Shown piece by piece: positions 1 through 10,439 of a DNA stretch of 49,837 nucleotides. The DNA lies in the NCBI GenBank assembly GCA_030849805.1, contig JASANZ010002124.1, positions 1 through 49,837 of the forward strand, in the 5' to 3' direction. The position numbers and the translations under genes are program-made. The notes beneath the pieces were generated by a model, which did not search any database, had not been told where the DNA came from, and saw nothing but the letters and a program-made list of their open reading frames with translations. Positions within the stretch are counted from its first letter, which is position 1. Every line of letters begins with the position of its first letter. This DNA comes from Sergeia podlipaevii. Its lineage: Eukaryota > Euglenozoa > Kinetoplastea > Trypanosomatida > Trypanosomatidae.

Positions 1-25
1 CACTACACATTACTAGCATTTTGCG

Positions 26-1849
26 CTAGTTACTTGTATTGTGCTGCAATCCTGGCCTCAGTGACGCATACGTTGGCTCTAGCGAAGCTCGCGCCTCTGT
101 CATCCCCTCTCTACCATCTGCCGCCTCTTCTTCTGTCGCGAGCTGCGCCGCTGCTGCTGCGGTCGCTCGCTCTCCAGCAAGTCGCTTCTGTTGTGCCTCA
201 TGGGCACCAAAGAGACGAATATGTGAAAAGACGTCCATTTCGTGAATTTCCGTGCCATCCAGATTGTACTTGGGCCCTTTCAGCAAACTCTTTCCCTGCG
301 TCTCCACCGCCTCCGTCAGCTCCGGCCGCTTTCCGACCCATCCATCGTACTGGAGCAGCGTGCGGGGTGGCGCAAGACCTGGATACAGCGCAATTCTCCC
401 CGGATTCAGCGTCGACTGTGGGGTTTCCCAGGCCTCTTCGAGAAATGCTGTCTCAAACTGTGGCAGCAAAAGTGGGGGGACATAGAGCTCCACCGTGAAG
501 GCTTTGTTGATGATGAGCAGTTCCTTCGCCTCATTGCTAAGACGATGGAATGCTTTGATGATAGACTGCTGATTAAGCTTACCAATTTCGTGCGCGAAGC
601 GATGCCCATGAGAGTAACAGCACAGCGCAGGCACGCGCACGACGTCAGCTTCGTTGCTTCCGCCGGCGTGGGGCTGCATGGTCATATCGCCGCTTGCGCT
701 CTTGGCATGTCGCCCAGGCTGTCGAAACATCTCTGCTGCCTCATAGAAAATGTTGCGATAGGCAGATATCATCTCCACCTGTGCCTCCTCACGATGATAG
801 CGGTCAACGTCAATGTTGGGGTCTACGCACACACAAACACGGAAGACCTGCGTTAACGTGCGTGTCAAGGGTGGCGAAGAGCGCGATGAGTAATGGGCTG
901 GCTGAGTCACAGGTAGCGTAACGTGGGAAGTGGTGTAGCCGGGTAGCAGTGTCGTGTCACCGTTCTGTCGCAGCTGACGTCGATTATTTCTCGACAAGTA
1001 CCACGCATCAAACACGGTGTCGGTATCACAGTAGTTGGGGTCAGCAGACGAGAAACTGGGCGGGGCACCCCCCAGTTTGGGCTGTGAGTTGCCTTGTGTC
1101 ACCGAAAGCGGCGGAAGATGCTCAAAAACAGCAAAGCGAGCAACGTCGGCGTCTTCTCGCCCTTTCAAACGAAAAGCGTCCCTATGTTGGTAGAAAAGTG
1201 GATGTGCGCCAGGGAATGCAACTGCCTTCTCCACATCACCAAGCGCGACGGGATCCACCACAAGCACGTTCCACGAGTTCTTCCCTTCCGCAACTGCCTC
1301 CTGCTGCTGCTTCTGCTTGAGCACAGATTGCATGCGGGTGTCACCGGCAAAGGCCTTTTGCTGCTCCAAGGCGTTGCCTGTGCTACTCGTGGGGTCTGAA
1401 CGGAAGGGGAAATCATCTCTGCAACTCTGATGCGAGCCGCCGATATCTTCCGTGTTCGTTGACCCGTCGCTGCGACCACTGGCGATGTGACTAGGTAAAG
1501 ACGACCGATGACAACGATGATGAACCAGCAACGAAGGATCTACTGTGCCGTAGAGATCAGCAGGTGACAGGTACGGCAGCACACGCACGCGGCTTTCAAA
1601 CGCTAAGGAAAGAATATCACGTCCACGGGGTTTGTTAAACGTAATGCCAGACCTTCGCAGGCGGTGTACTCGGGACTCATCTAGGCCACCGTAAAAGCTC
1701 CTGCGAGAAAGATAAAAGGCGCCTGTGGCTATAGGCATAAAAGTCGTAGTGGTGGTGGTGGTAATAGTGAGAGATGAGGCATCAAAAAAGGACACCGCCG
1801 CTGCTGAAGCGGAGCATATGAAGCAAAAAGGAAAAGTGCGGCCACGCAT
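26..1849 (-). CDS. Conserved-looking hypothetical protein, probable mitochondrial targeting
   Basis: The 607-residue ORF has ATG at 1847-1849 and stop TAG at 26-28. I do not recognise the family. The first 37 residues include a Thr run made by an ACC/ACT triplet repeat, so the real start may be Met38 (ATG 1736-1738), followed by an Arg/Ser/aromatic stretch that looks like a mitochondrial presequence. Residues 110-190 are low complexity. The ordered part is about 192-250 and 278-560. Residues 335-375 and 404-470 alternate hydrophobic strands and helices in a way faintly like the second half of a macro (ADP-ribose-binding) domain; that is only a fold impression. The C-terminus (550-607) is Ala/Glu-rich and probably helical. 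A kinetoplastid-specific mitochondrial protein is the best guess. Confidence 0.8.
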   Translation of the reverse strand: MRGRTFPFCFICSASAAAVSFFDASSLTITTTTTTTFMPIATGAFYLSRRSFYGGLDESRVHRLRRSGITFNKPRGRDILSLAFESRVRVLPYLSPADLYGTVDPSLLVHHRCHRSSLPSHIASGRSDGSTNTEDIGGSHQSCRDDFPFRSDPTSSTGNALEQQKAFAGDTRMQSVLKQKQQQEAVAEGKNSWNVLVVDPVALGDVEKAVAFPGAHPLFYQHRDAFRLKGREDADVARFAVFEHLPPLSVTQGNSQPKLGGAPPSFSSADPNYCDTDTVFDAWYLSRNNRRQLRQNGDTTLLPGYTTSHVTLPVTQPAHYSSRSSPPLTRTLTQVFRVCVCVDPNIDVDRYHREEAQVEMISAYRNIFYEAAEMFRQPGRHAKSASGDMTMQPHAGGSNEADVVRVPALCCYSHGHRFAHEIGKLNQQSIIKAFHRLSNEAKELLIINKAFTVELYVPPLLLPQFETAFLEEAWETPQSTLNPGRIALYPGLAPPRTLLQYDGWVGKRPELTEAVETQGKSLLKGPKYNLDGTEIHEMDVFSHIRLFGAHEAQQKRLAGERATAAAAAQLATEEEAADGREGMTEARASLEPTYASLRPGLQHNTSN

Positions 1850-2186
1850 TTATATCCCTTTTGTGTGAGTGTAGGTGTGTGTGGGGGTGTGGGGATATGC
1901 GCTATATTCTTTCTTTTTTAAAAGATACTATAGAAAGGAAATAGTAAGGATGCATAATAGAAAAAAAAAAATTAAGAGAACAACGGAGCAAAGAAAAAAA
2001 AAGTATACCGGTGAATGTATACACACCGTCCACACTTGCTAGTGCCATGGAGAGAGAAAAATATAAACTGGTGGGGAGCTGATCTATAAGTTAAATCTGT
2101 AGTGTAGCAGTAAAACTGTAAATTGCAATAAAACACAGGCAATAAAAAAAAACATAGTAATTGTCAAGCAACTTTTAAAAAAGCCG
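1850..2186. other. Intergenic spacer between MRE11 and the 607-aa gene
   Basis: This spacer is AT-rich with an A10 run near 1961-1970 and GT-rich DNA near 1870-1890. It should hold the MRE11 3' UTR and the 5' UTR of the next gene. No RNA gene or credible ORF is visible. Confidence 0.6.
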
Positions 2187-4706
2187 TTATGACTGAGAGC
2201 CCCACTTAGATAGCATCTGAAGTACCGCAGGGTTCGGCACCGATGGCGGATGTCCCCCTGTAGTAGACAAACGAGCTCGGGAGTTGGCGCTACCTGCTGG
2301 TGGTGCGTGTGACACCAACGCGGCATCGTGCACCATGGTGAGTGCAGGCATCGCGGAGGCAGCAGCAGCAGGTGCGGCAGCGGCGCGTCCCTTGCCTCTG
2401 CCAGCGCCAGAGCTTGCTAAAACAGAAGTTTTCCTGCCCTCTCGCTTGCCAGACGCAGTGCCTGCCACACTAGTGGCCTGAAGCGCTTGCATATCACAGC
2501 CGTTGTTCTTCCTCGTAGTATGGTACGCATGGTCGTCGTCATCGTCATCCACGTCCACCACATCAGGCATGTTCGTTTCCTCCCGCGGTCGCTTCCCACC
2601 TCGAGCAAACGGTGGCTCTGCAAGCGTCCTCTTGTCCCCTGCCGCCGTGACGATGTCCGCCACCGCGTCATCTACGAACCTTCGGTCCAGACCATCGCCT
2701 GGAAGCTCCTCAAGTGCATCCTCCTCATCGGTATAGGGTCCTTCTCTGCCTTCCTTCTTTATTTTTGAATGACGGGATGACAAGCCAGAAGGACGGTGCT
2801 GCTGCAGCTGCTCGTGGTTCGCGTGCTGCATAATTGCATTATTCACAAAAGCAGACACGTTGCTAGTCAAAAAAGGATCGTCCAGAGCACTGGACTTTCG
2901 ATCGATGGAAGAAGCCTTCAGTGGGGCTCCAGGGAGAGGCTCAATTGCATCAAAGATATCCCCAGCGACGTCGCAATTTTTCTTCTTGTCAGCAATAGTC
3001 TCACCGTCATCCCCATCCTCATCTCCGTCTTCTTCGTTGGCTGCGACGCCGAGGCTGGCAGCGAGATCCATCTCCAACGTGCGCACGTACTTGTCGTTCA
3101 CCTTCTGCTTGTGCTGCATCACCTCCTCCACAATCGTGTCCGCCTTCAAAATCACATCCTCAGAGCCATTGTTGAGCTTGCGCCACACCGCTTTCGGTGT
3201 GGCGTTTAGCAGCTCCGTGAGACGATCATCAATAGCGTCTCGCTCGTTCTTTTCGGCAAACGCGTACACCGCCGCGGACACCTCCGGCTCCGAGAGCAGC
3301 GTACACGCATCCTTTGCGTTGTTGTTGAATACCTCCGCTACCTTGCTGCGGATATCAAGCGTGTTCAATTGATAAATAACAGGCACCACGCCGGTGCCTC
3401 CGCCAGCGCCGCCCACCTTGCCCACGAGCCTACCGCGAAGAGTGGTGCCAACAGTGACCACCGGCTTGGGGCGTACAGGGCGAAGCAGCTCCCCTGGGTT
3501 CGCAATCACATCCATGTACTGCTGTCCAAAGCGGTTCAGATTAGGCTGAGGAAACGGAGCGGAGTCGGCATCAGAAAAATCCACTGCAAGACGCATCAGC
3601 GGGTACTTGATATTCGGGTGGAACGCGAGCACGTCATCGGGCACACGCGCCACCTGCTCCTCCGCTTCCTCGACCATCTCCTCCACCACACTTCGCAAGA
3701 ATTCTTCAACGGCGTCAAGTGTGCGGCCTGACGCGTTGTCCCGCGCGAGTACGACCGTGCGCCGCACCGTCGGTCGCACACTACGCAGCGTAAAAGGTGT
3801 AAGACGATACGCCGTTTCTCGTATCTCAAGGATGCCGTACTGCTTCGGGTTGCACTCCTGCGCCGAGAGCGAGGTAAGAATGCTGCTCCCAGGCTGAATA
3901 ATATCAAACCCTTGCGAAGGCTGTGGGACCATCAGTTGTTCATGCTCGTTCCCCCAAATGACCAGATCCAACCCAAAACCAGCAAGCATGTGATCCAGCA
4001 CGCCAGCTTTGCTGCCGAAGCCGCGCACGCCGCGATTCTGATGGAGCAACAGAATACTAAACCATCTCACTCCTGGCACTGGCTTTGGGCTAACAAAACG
4101 CACCTTCTTCGCGCGAAAGCAGCGGTGCAACCGCTCATCCCGCACGTTCCCCAGGCCGTAAAGTGCAATGTGGGTGTTGCCCTTCCGCAGCAGCACCGGC
4201 TCCACAACAATATCGTCCAGAGAGGAAACGTGTCCAAAGTAGTTAATGCACCCAGTAGTGGCCAGCACGTCAAGCGCCGAGGTGCCACCAACTGGATCGT
4301 CGTGATTGCCGTGAATCGCGAACACCGGCAGCGCTACGTTGATATTTGGGTCTTGAAAGTTAGCCAGCGGAAGTGCATGCGTGGGGAAGTTCTTCGCGGG
4401 ATCACTCAGCAGTGAAAGTTCAATGGGTTTGTCTCCGAGAGTGTATTTTCTGAAAAGCGAGCATGCCCGTGTCAAGCATCCAAGACTGGGTTTGTTTTCA
4501 TGAAAAAGATCACCGCCAAGAAACATGGCGTCCACATCGTGCTCTACACGCGCGGCGCGTAAAATTTCTTCGAAAGTAGTGAAGCTGTCATCTCCACGCC
4601 GGGGGTCGCGCTCAGCGAAGCCAAGGTGATTGTCTGTGGTAATGAGTATCTTCACTGTTGATGACGATGACGCAGATGAAGCAGATGAAGAGGCAGCTGT
4701 TGGCAT
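2187..4706 (-). CDS. MRE11: MRE11 double-strand-break repair nuclease
   Basis: MRE11 is the Mn-dependent nuclease of the MRE11-RAD50 complex, acting in nuclear double-strand-break repair. I place the start at ATG 4704-4706 (839 aa). The upstream extension begins with GTG and is encoded by a TA/TG microsatellite. Phosphoesterase motifs run in order: D25-N-H27, GGD66, G-N134-H135-D, H222-Q-N-R, and WGNEHE at 251-256. This last is the GHxH motif with its first His replaced by Asn253; His255 is kept. The capping-domain signature QPGSS follows at 271-275. The C-terminal third is acidic and low complexity, with a run of Asp and a short Gly/Arg/Lys patch like the GAR region of other MRE11s. The catalytic domain is unmistakable. 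Confidence 0.95.
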   Translation of the reverse strand: MPTAASSSASSASSSSTVKILITTDNHLGFAERDPRRGDDSFTTFEEILRAARVEHDVDAMFLGGDLFHENKPSLGCLTRACSLFRKYTLGDKPIELSLLSDPAKNFPTHALPLANFQDPNINVALPVFAIHGNHDDPVGGTSALDVLATTGCINYFGHVSSLDDIVVEPVLLRKGNTHIALYGLGNVRDERLHRCFRAKKVRFVSPKPVPGVRWFSILLLHQNRGVRGFGSKAGVLDHMLAGFGLDLVIWGNEHEQLMVPQPSQGFDIIQPGSSILTSLSAQECNPKQYGILEIRETAYRLTPFTLRSVRPTVRRTVVLARDNASGRTLDAVEEFLRSVVEEMVEEAEEQVARVPDDVLAFHPNIKYPLMRLAVDFSDADSAPFPQPNLNRFGQQYMDVIANPGELLRPVRPKPVVTVGTTLRGRLVGKVGGAGGGTGVVPVIYQLNTLDIRSKVAEVFNNNAKDACTLLSEPEVSAAVYAFAEKNERDAIDDRLTELLNATPKAVWRKLNNGSEDVILKADTIVEEVMQHKQKVNDKYVRTLEMDLAASLGVAANEEDGDEDGDDGETIADKKKNCDVAGDIFDAIEPLPGAPLKASSIDRKSSALDDPFLTSNVSAFVNNAIMQHANHEQLQQHRPSGLSSRHSKIKKEGREGPYTDEEDALEELPGDGLDRRFVDDAVADIVTAAGDKRTLAEPPFARGGKRPREETNMPDVVDVDDDDDDHAYHTTRKNNGCDMQALQATSVAGTASGKREGRKTSVLASSGAGRGKGRAAAAPAAAASAMPALTMVHDAALVSHAPPAGSANSRARLSTTGGHPPSVPNPAVLQMLSKWGSQS

Positions 4707-5847
4707 ATTTCTTATTGGTGTTCGCCAAACTTTCCGCTCGATACAATCGATGCGCGTGAGCCTATATATATATATGTGTGTGTGTAGTATATGTTGCAGT
4801 ACGTGACGCTCCTCCACGCAAGCTCTAATGCTTACCTTCTGCGCTCTATGGTGCTTCTAAACAGTAGATAATCCGCCTTCTTTATAAATCCGGATATGCG
4901 TATGGCGTGTGTGGGCCTCTGTGTCAACTTTCTTCCTGTCCTTTTATGGAAGACAAGCAGGCATTAATCGCTTCGCTACACACGCGCACACACACAGCGA
5001 GTGTGTAAGAAAGAAGAAAAATAACTTCTGTGTGTGTGTGTGTGTGCGTGTATGTTCTCTTGCTTTGTGTAATAGAGATGTCTATGTGTCAGTATATGTA
5101 GCAGCTGCACTAGTCTGTCCCGTGGTCTCCTTCCTTTTAAACTTCCTCTTCTTTTAAAAAAAAAAAACTTTGATAAGTCGTGGAGAAGCGTTCCCAGTTT
5201 ATTTCCTTATTGTTTTATCAGTATCAGTTTAAGAAAGAAAGAAAAGTAGATTTAAGAAAAAAACAAAGAAGATAAATTGTCAAATGTAAATGGAAAAAAA
5301 AAAATCAGTCTCCAAGAAAGGTCCTTGATTGTTCATACATGCATACACAAGAACCCCTTTCTCTATCCCATACGTAGGCAAAAAGATAAGTTTCCTCTTG
5401 TCCTCTATTTTTTGAGGAGCATACTATTCTTCACTGTTCCCTCGCCCATACCTGAATCATCTTCCATGTGTGTGCTTTAAAAAAAAAAAAAAAAAAGGTT
5501 GCATTTTTTTTTTTTTGAAGTCCTCATACTGTGTCACATACAGACACACAACAACAACTCATGGAGCCAAAGCTTGATCAGTCCTCCACACACGCACACA
5601 TGCTCTCTCTATTAAAGACAAAGAGAGAACAACCACCACCACGACAAAAAAATAATAATCATCCGTAAATTGTTTGTCTCCGAATGATTTTCGCAAATAC
5701 AAAAACCGCATAAAAGAAAAAAATAAAGATATGCAAACAACAGAAGCGCTGCACCTATTTCACGTATGGTAACAACCAAACAACAATAAACACCACGACT
5801 ACAACACCTTGTGTGGAGAAAAAAAAAGAAAAAATCTGCATTCTTCC
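4707..5847. other. Intergenic spacer with (TG)9 and an A18/T13 pair
   Basis: This 1.1-kb spacer contains a TA/TG microsatellite just upstream of MRE11 (about 4765-4790), (TG)9 at 5029-5046, and an A18 run (5479-5496) followed after 7 bases by T13 (5504-5516), which could form a hairpin. I found no convincing gene or RNA. Confidence 0.6.
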
Positions 5848-8800
5848 TTACAGTTGCACCCACTTGGGCAAAGGTGTCTTGGTCTGGTAGTCGCGCACCG
5901 AGTCCTTGACGCCCTTGACCTTGCCAGTCTTCTTGTCCGTCTCCCACATGTGCGCCGGCAACAAACCCGCTGTGTTGCGGTGCATCGCCACCTCTGGACG
6001 ATTGAACTGTGGCATCGGGTGGTGCTGGCGCACCTCCCAATACGTCCGGATCTTCTGCGCCTGCTTCCACGGCGTCACGCCATCGATAAACTGGAACATA
6101 TCACGCACCTCATTCTCAAAGTTGCGCAGGTATCCGTGCGGGCGAGCCTTGTACCTCCAAAAGCGGTTGAGTGAAAAGAAGTGGCTGCTGCCGATGTTGT
6201 CCTGGCGCATAGTTTCGTGAATGATAGGCTGATCTGCCTCCTGCACCGCTATCCACTCCCACGGGGTAAAGCGATGCATGTAACCTTGACGGATGTAGTC
6301 CCTACGATGTGAAATGCTGAGTGGGCGATGATTCTCTGGTCTGCGGGTATCAAAGCGAGTCCACTGATCAACCTCAGTTATCTGGCGCGTCGTGCGGTAC
6401 TTGGTCGCCACGGCATCGGCGCTATGGACGTCGTATTTGTCCAGAAAGTGATCTACTGCTCCAGCAGTACCAGATGCGGAAGTGGTCTTCTCGTTGTTTG
6501 GGTCCGCTACATCCACGTAGCGGCGCAGACCCGCTGGGTTGTAGCGCCGCGATTCATCTCCCACCGTACGCTCAGGACCATGGTACTGCCGCTGCCAGAT
6601 GAGAACGTCCGCCAGCGGGATCTGCTCCACAGCGCCATCCGACTGAAACGCGATCGTCACCAGACGCGGCTCAGGGTTAAAGAAAGGCTGCTTCAGATAA
6701 CTAGCGATGCGACCAGCTTGATAATCACCTGTCACACGCTCCTCTTCCACCCCACCGCTGCTGCCAACCGCGACCTGGCGACGCGCACGCACAGGAAGTC
6801 CAGCGCGCAGTCCGTCCGCGTGCGTAGCGGGAGACCATCCCTCCGTGCCTTCCGCCGTCGCCTTCTCCCATAGGGCATCCTGTGTTTCCACATAGTTGCC
6901 GCGATTGTATGCGTAGTCGGCGATACCATAGTTGAGCGCGTGGTTGTACTTGGTGCTTGCCGGCACCTCCAATGGGTAAGTACTGAACTCCTCGTCAGTG
7001 GAGTCTAGCATCTCTCCGGACTCGAGCTGGACCGCGAGTGGCGTCACGCGGCGCGCGCTACCAGGAATGACGGCGTAAAGCTCACCGTCAATCTGGAGAG
7101 TTCCGCTCATGCTAGAGTGTCCGCCGTTCTGATCACCACCAGCAGCAGACAACTCCTTTTCAAACTTCTTCTCCGCAATTGTCATGACAGCCCCAGTCTC
7201 GACGTGCTTGACGTCCACAACGCAAGTGGGGTACCCTTGCGCAGCGACATAACCCATCTGCCCACGATGTGGAACAAAGCGCCGTGCCTTCGTCATGGTT
7301 TCCCACTCCGCTAGCTGCTTCTCCGTCTCTTGCTTGACATAGGTGTTGTACATAGCCCGCTCCTCCGCCGTAAAGTGACGAAGCACGTCAGGAGACTGCG
7401 CGTATTTGATGACCGGCTCTGGCGCACGTCCTGCAACATCATTGATAAAGCCGCGACCCAGCTTGTGCTGATACCCTTCCAGCAGCAGCAGCCTGTTGAG
7501 GTAACGCGAGCTCAGAAGGTGCTCACGCGTATCAGCGCTGCCAAGCTCGTCGTTGAGGTGCTGGAGATGAAGGCCCACAGCGGCATCTGTGCCAGTGACA
7601 GCAGCCGTAACAGTAGGAGAGGGAAGCATGTACACGCCGAACCAGCTCCGCAGCGTCTCCACGTCCACAGGAACCTCGTCATCCTGCAGGCGCATCCGAG
7701 AATTATCGAAGGGAGTCTGCTCACACAGTGCATCCAGTGCCGCGCGGCGTGCCTCTCGCTCTTGAGCTGTCTCGTTCGCAACCGGCTCTAGCCCATGAAG
7801 GAGTGCCAGCTCACGGCGTTGCTGGTGGTGCGCGCGGTAACGCGTGAAAAGTTCCCACTCCAAGAAATCAGGACGTTGCTTCATCAGTGCAAAGCCCTCT
7901 GTGTCTTGGTACATGCGGTTCAAGCGCTGAGCACGGAAGTCAGGAAAAGGCTTGAAATAGTCTAGTGGACGGTCGCCACGTGCGTTGCGGTGGCGAAAAA
8001 CAAACTCATCAATAGACTGGGTAATAGGCGTGCCGTAGTGAAACGTGCTGCGCTCCATGATGTCCTGCTCACCACGACCCACGCGATCCTCGCGCCGCTG
8101 TAGGTCAAAGCGATTATTCACCAAGTGACCAACACCGCGTTCGGTGTTCTGACGCTGGTAGGGGTCAGAGTGCTCGTCTGTCGCAGTCCTGCGATAGGCG
8201 TGTGCGCCAAAGAGCATCGCATCTACCAGCCGCTCGTCATTCGTCTGCTTGGCGATGGTGCGATGATCCGGTCCTGCATCCTGCACGAGTGCGTTTTGAC
8301 GCCCCAGGCCAAACTTCTGCGCGCGCTCCTGCTCCTTCTGTTTTTCCTTCGCCTCACGGCTGAGGCGGAGCTCTTGCACGACTTCCGCCGTCAGCGACTC
8401 CCCCAGCTTCGGTTCATCGATCACGGTGTTATCGGCAAACGCTTTGAAAATACGACCCTCTGTGCTTGGAGGAGTTCCATCGCCGCTGCCGGCATCACGA
8501 AGTGATTTTTGCGCCTCCTCGAGAGACGACGCGGGCGTGTTGGGGGGCAGTTGCTGGCCTGCAAACGTACTTCCTCGCTGTCCGGCCTTGTAGCGATCCA
8601 TGTCATATCCGCTGAAAGGCACGCGAGAGGTGCGCTGCATGACAGTGAAGTCGAAACGCTCGCGCGCGCGCTCGCCATGAGCGATACGCAAGTGTTCTTC
8701 TAATGAGTCATCGGTGTTGCGCTGCCTCTGCTCCGCGACGCGCTCCGCCATCTCTGCGGCCGTGAACCCACCAGGGGGGACTGCGTTCGCTGCCACAGCA

Positions 8801-9531
8801 CTGGAAGCAGAGGCCTGAAAGCGATCTACCATGGCTTGACTGCGCAGCTTCCCGCCACTCGTCACAGTGCTATGCTGCAGCTGGTCCAAAACAGACCTCG
8901 ACTGGTTCTCTGAGACGTGAGAAGCAAACCGATCGCTTGGTATTTGACCAGAAATGTATGCTGCACGCTCTGAAAAGCTGCTCAGCGAACGTGACGTCTG
9001 TCGTGCATCTTGAGCGGCCCCACGCATAGCCTCCACATCATGGTCAAGCCATCTTCGCTGCGACGCAGCATCCACAAAGTTCATTGAGGAGTTGGCATGT
9101 GTGTAGGCCACCTCGCCGCCTCGGGCAAAATTTCTCGGCGCGTACTGTGGAGAGTAGCCGGTAGCAGGGTCACGATAGTAGTCCTTGTGAGCAAGACCGC
9201 CCATTGGATCCTCTTCAGACAAAAGCTCGCGCTGCAGCTGGGCAGCCCAGTCAGAACGCACGGAGGAGCTCGTAGCGCCGCCAGCGGACATGCCTACCGC
9301 ACCGCCATTGCCGTAACCACCACCACCACCGTCACGACGTTGGGAGAAGTTTCCAGAGGTCTGCTGCTGCTGCTGCTGCTGCCTATGGTCCCTAATGAAA
9401 TTGTGGATGCCGCCAGAAGCATTGCCGCTATGGTTGCCGCTACTGCCCTGAGCGCGGTACGAGGAGAAAACGACACTAGTGCCACTTGTGGCAGACACGG
9501 TGACCTGCAAATGAGCACGTCTACGCATCAT
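5848..9531 (-). CDS. Large conserved-looking hypothetical protein (1227 aa), possibly mitochondrial
   Basis: The ORF has ATG at 9529-9531 (a second in-frame ATG follows directly) and stop TAA at 5848-5850. I do not recognise a catalytic domain. The first 100 residues are Gly/Asn/Gln-rich with a Gln run from a CAG repeat. From about residue 370 on, the protein is dense in Arg, Tyr, Trp, His and Glu, with short helical segments. The last 230 residues are especially rich in aromatic and basic residues (for example SLNRFWRYKARPHGY) and look like an RNA- or protein-binding scaffold. Large kinetoplastid-specific mitoribosomal small-subunit proteins have this kind of composition, so a mitoribosomal or assembly-factor role is a reasonable inference, not a demonstrated one. 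Full-length coding with no frame break argues for a real gene. Confidence 0.85.
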   Translation of the reverse strand: MMRRRAHLQVTVSATSGTSVVFSSYRAQGSSGNHSGNASGGIHNFIRDHRQQQQQQQTSGNFSQRRDGGGGGYGNGGAVGMSAGGATSSSVRSDWAAQLQRELLSEEDPMGGLAHKDYYRDPATGYSPQYAPRNFARGGEVAYTHANSSMNFVDAASQRRWLDHDVEAMRGAAQDARQTSRSLSSFSERAAYISGQIPSDRFASHVSENQSRSVLDQLQHSTVTSGGKLRSQAMVDRFQASASSAVAANAVPPGGFTAAEMAERVAEQRQRNTDDSLEEHLRIAHGERARERFDFTVMQRTSRVPFSGYDMDRYKAGQRGSTFAGQQLPPNTPASSLEEAQKSLRDAGSGDGTPPSTEGRIFKAFADNTVIDEPKLGESLTAEVVQELRLSREAKEKQKEQERAQKFGLGRQNALVQDAGPDHRTIAKQTNDERLVDAMLFGAHAYRRTATDEHSDPYQRQNTERGVGHLVNNRFDLQRREDRVGRGEQDIMERSTFHYGTPITQSIDEFVFRHRNARGDRPLDYFKPFPDFRAQRLNRMYQDTEGFALMKQRPDFLEWELFTRYRAHHQQRRELALLHGLEPVANETAQEREARRAALDALCEQTPFDNSRMRLQDDEVPVDVETLRSWFGVYMLPSPTVTAAVTGTDAAVGLHLQHLNDELGSADTREHLLSSRYLNRLLLLEGYQHKLGRGFINDVAGRAPEPVIKYAQSPDVLRHFTAEERAMYNTYVKQETEKQLAEWETMTKARRFVPHRGQMGYVAAQGYPTCVVDVKHVETGAVMTIAEKKFEKELSAAGGDQNGGHSSMSGTLQIDGELYAVIPGSARRVTPLAVQLESGEMLDSTDEEFSTYPLEVPASTKYNHALNYGIADYAYNRGNYVETQDALWEKATAEGTEGWSPATHADGLRAGLPVRARRQVAVGSSGGVEEERVTGDYQAGRIASYLKQPFFNPEPRLVTIAFQSDGAVEQIPLADVLIWQRQYHGPERTVGDESRRYNPAGLRRYVDVADPNNEKTTSASGTAGAVDHFLDKYDVHSADAVATKYRTTRQITEVDQWTRFDTRRPENHRPLSISHRRDYIRQGYMHRFTPWEWIAVQEADQPIIHETMRQDNIGSSHFFSLNRFWRYKARPHGYLRNFENEVRDMFQFIDGVTPWKQAQKIRTYWEVRQHHPMPQFNRPEVAMHRNTAGLLPAHMWETDKKTGKVKGVKDSVRDYQTKTPLPKWVQL

Positions 9532-10439
9532 ATTTTTATTTATTTTTTAAATGTATGTTTTGTTTCTCCTTTTTCCCTTTTTTCCTCTCGCTACCACAAC
9601 GTTGCTTTTGTTGTTGCTTTACAAAAGGGAAAAAAAAGCTCAACGACCGTCGTCCTCCGGCTTGCTGACCTTTCCAATAAACTACGCGACACACAAGCAA
9701 AAAGTACTTTAACTTATGTTTTCAAGGGAAAAAAATGTGGAAAAAAAAAAATGAAGTAAAATGAAGAGTAAAGCAAAAAAGGAAAAAGCGCTTACAAGCA
9801 ATGCAATGTGCCGTCTGATGTAAAAAAAGAAGGGGAAAAAAAGAGAGATAATAGAAAGACACTTTCACATTACTCGTGAGCAATGGCCGACTGATAATCT
9901 CTCATCTCCTCTTTCAATAAAAGAAAAAAGGGCAGCTATCTTCTTTGCTCTGAAAAAAAAAAAAAAATAGACATTTCATGGCATCCATAAATAGCATCCT
10001 CTTCGCATGAGCTGTGTCATACCCAACACATTTCTATTCTTTTTTTTTTTTGAAAAAAATTTCTAGAACCCCTCCTCTTCTCGGATCCATATGCTATTCT
10101 TTTCCTTTCTCTCGTCACTTTCCTCACATCAGCGACTGCATATCTGCCTTGTGACACCTACAACAGCATCTCTCCCACTCGCATATATGAAAACAACAAA
10201 AAAAAAGGCAAAGCAACATCAGTACACGCTCTTGATATATAGAGCATCATTCAACGATAAATAAACAAAACATTTTTTAAAAAAAATGCAATAATGGAGT
10301 AGCAGCAATAATAATGTAATAACTAGCTCGCACCATCTTAAAGAAGTTTCTCCGTGCTTCTACTATATTCGTGTGAGTGTATCTCTTCAAATTTTTTTGA
10401 GGGGGGAAGTCTACGCCACACTTCCACCTTCTTCCCTTC
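9532..10439. other. Intergenic spacer, 5' side of the 1227-aa gene and 3' UTR of TVP23
   Basis: The spacer is AT-rich with A15 at 9953-9967 and several T and A runs. Apart from the probable splice acceptor at 9617-9618, nothing gene-like is seen. Confidence 0.6.
9617..9638 (-). promoter_or_regulatory. Predicted spliced-leader acceptor for the 1227-aa gene
   Basis: On the minus strand a 15-base pyrimidine tract (9623-9638 region) is followed by the first AG at 9618-9617. This would give a 5' UTR of 85 nt. Assignment follows the polypyrimidine-then-first-AG rule of trypanosomatid trans-splicing. Confidence 0.45.

Noticed and set aside
4707..4817. N-terminal extension of MRE11
   Set aside because: It begins with GTG and translates a TA/TG microsatellite; the conserved protein begins at the ATG at 4706.
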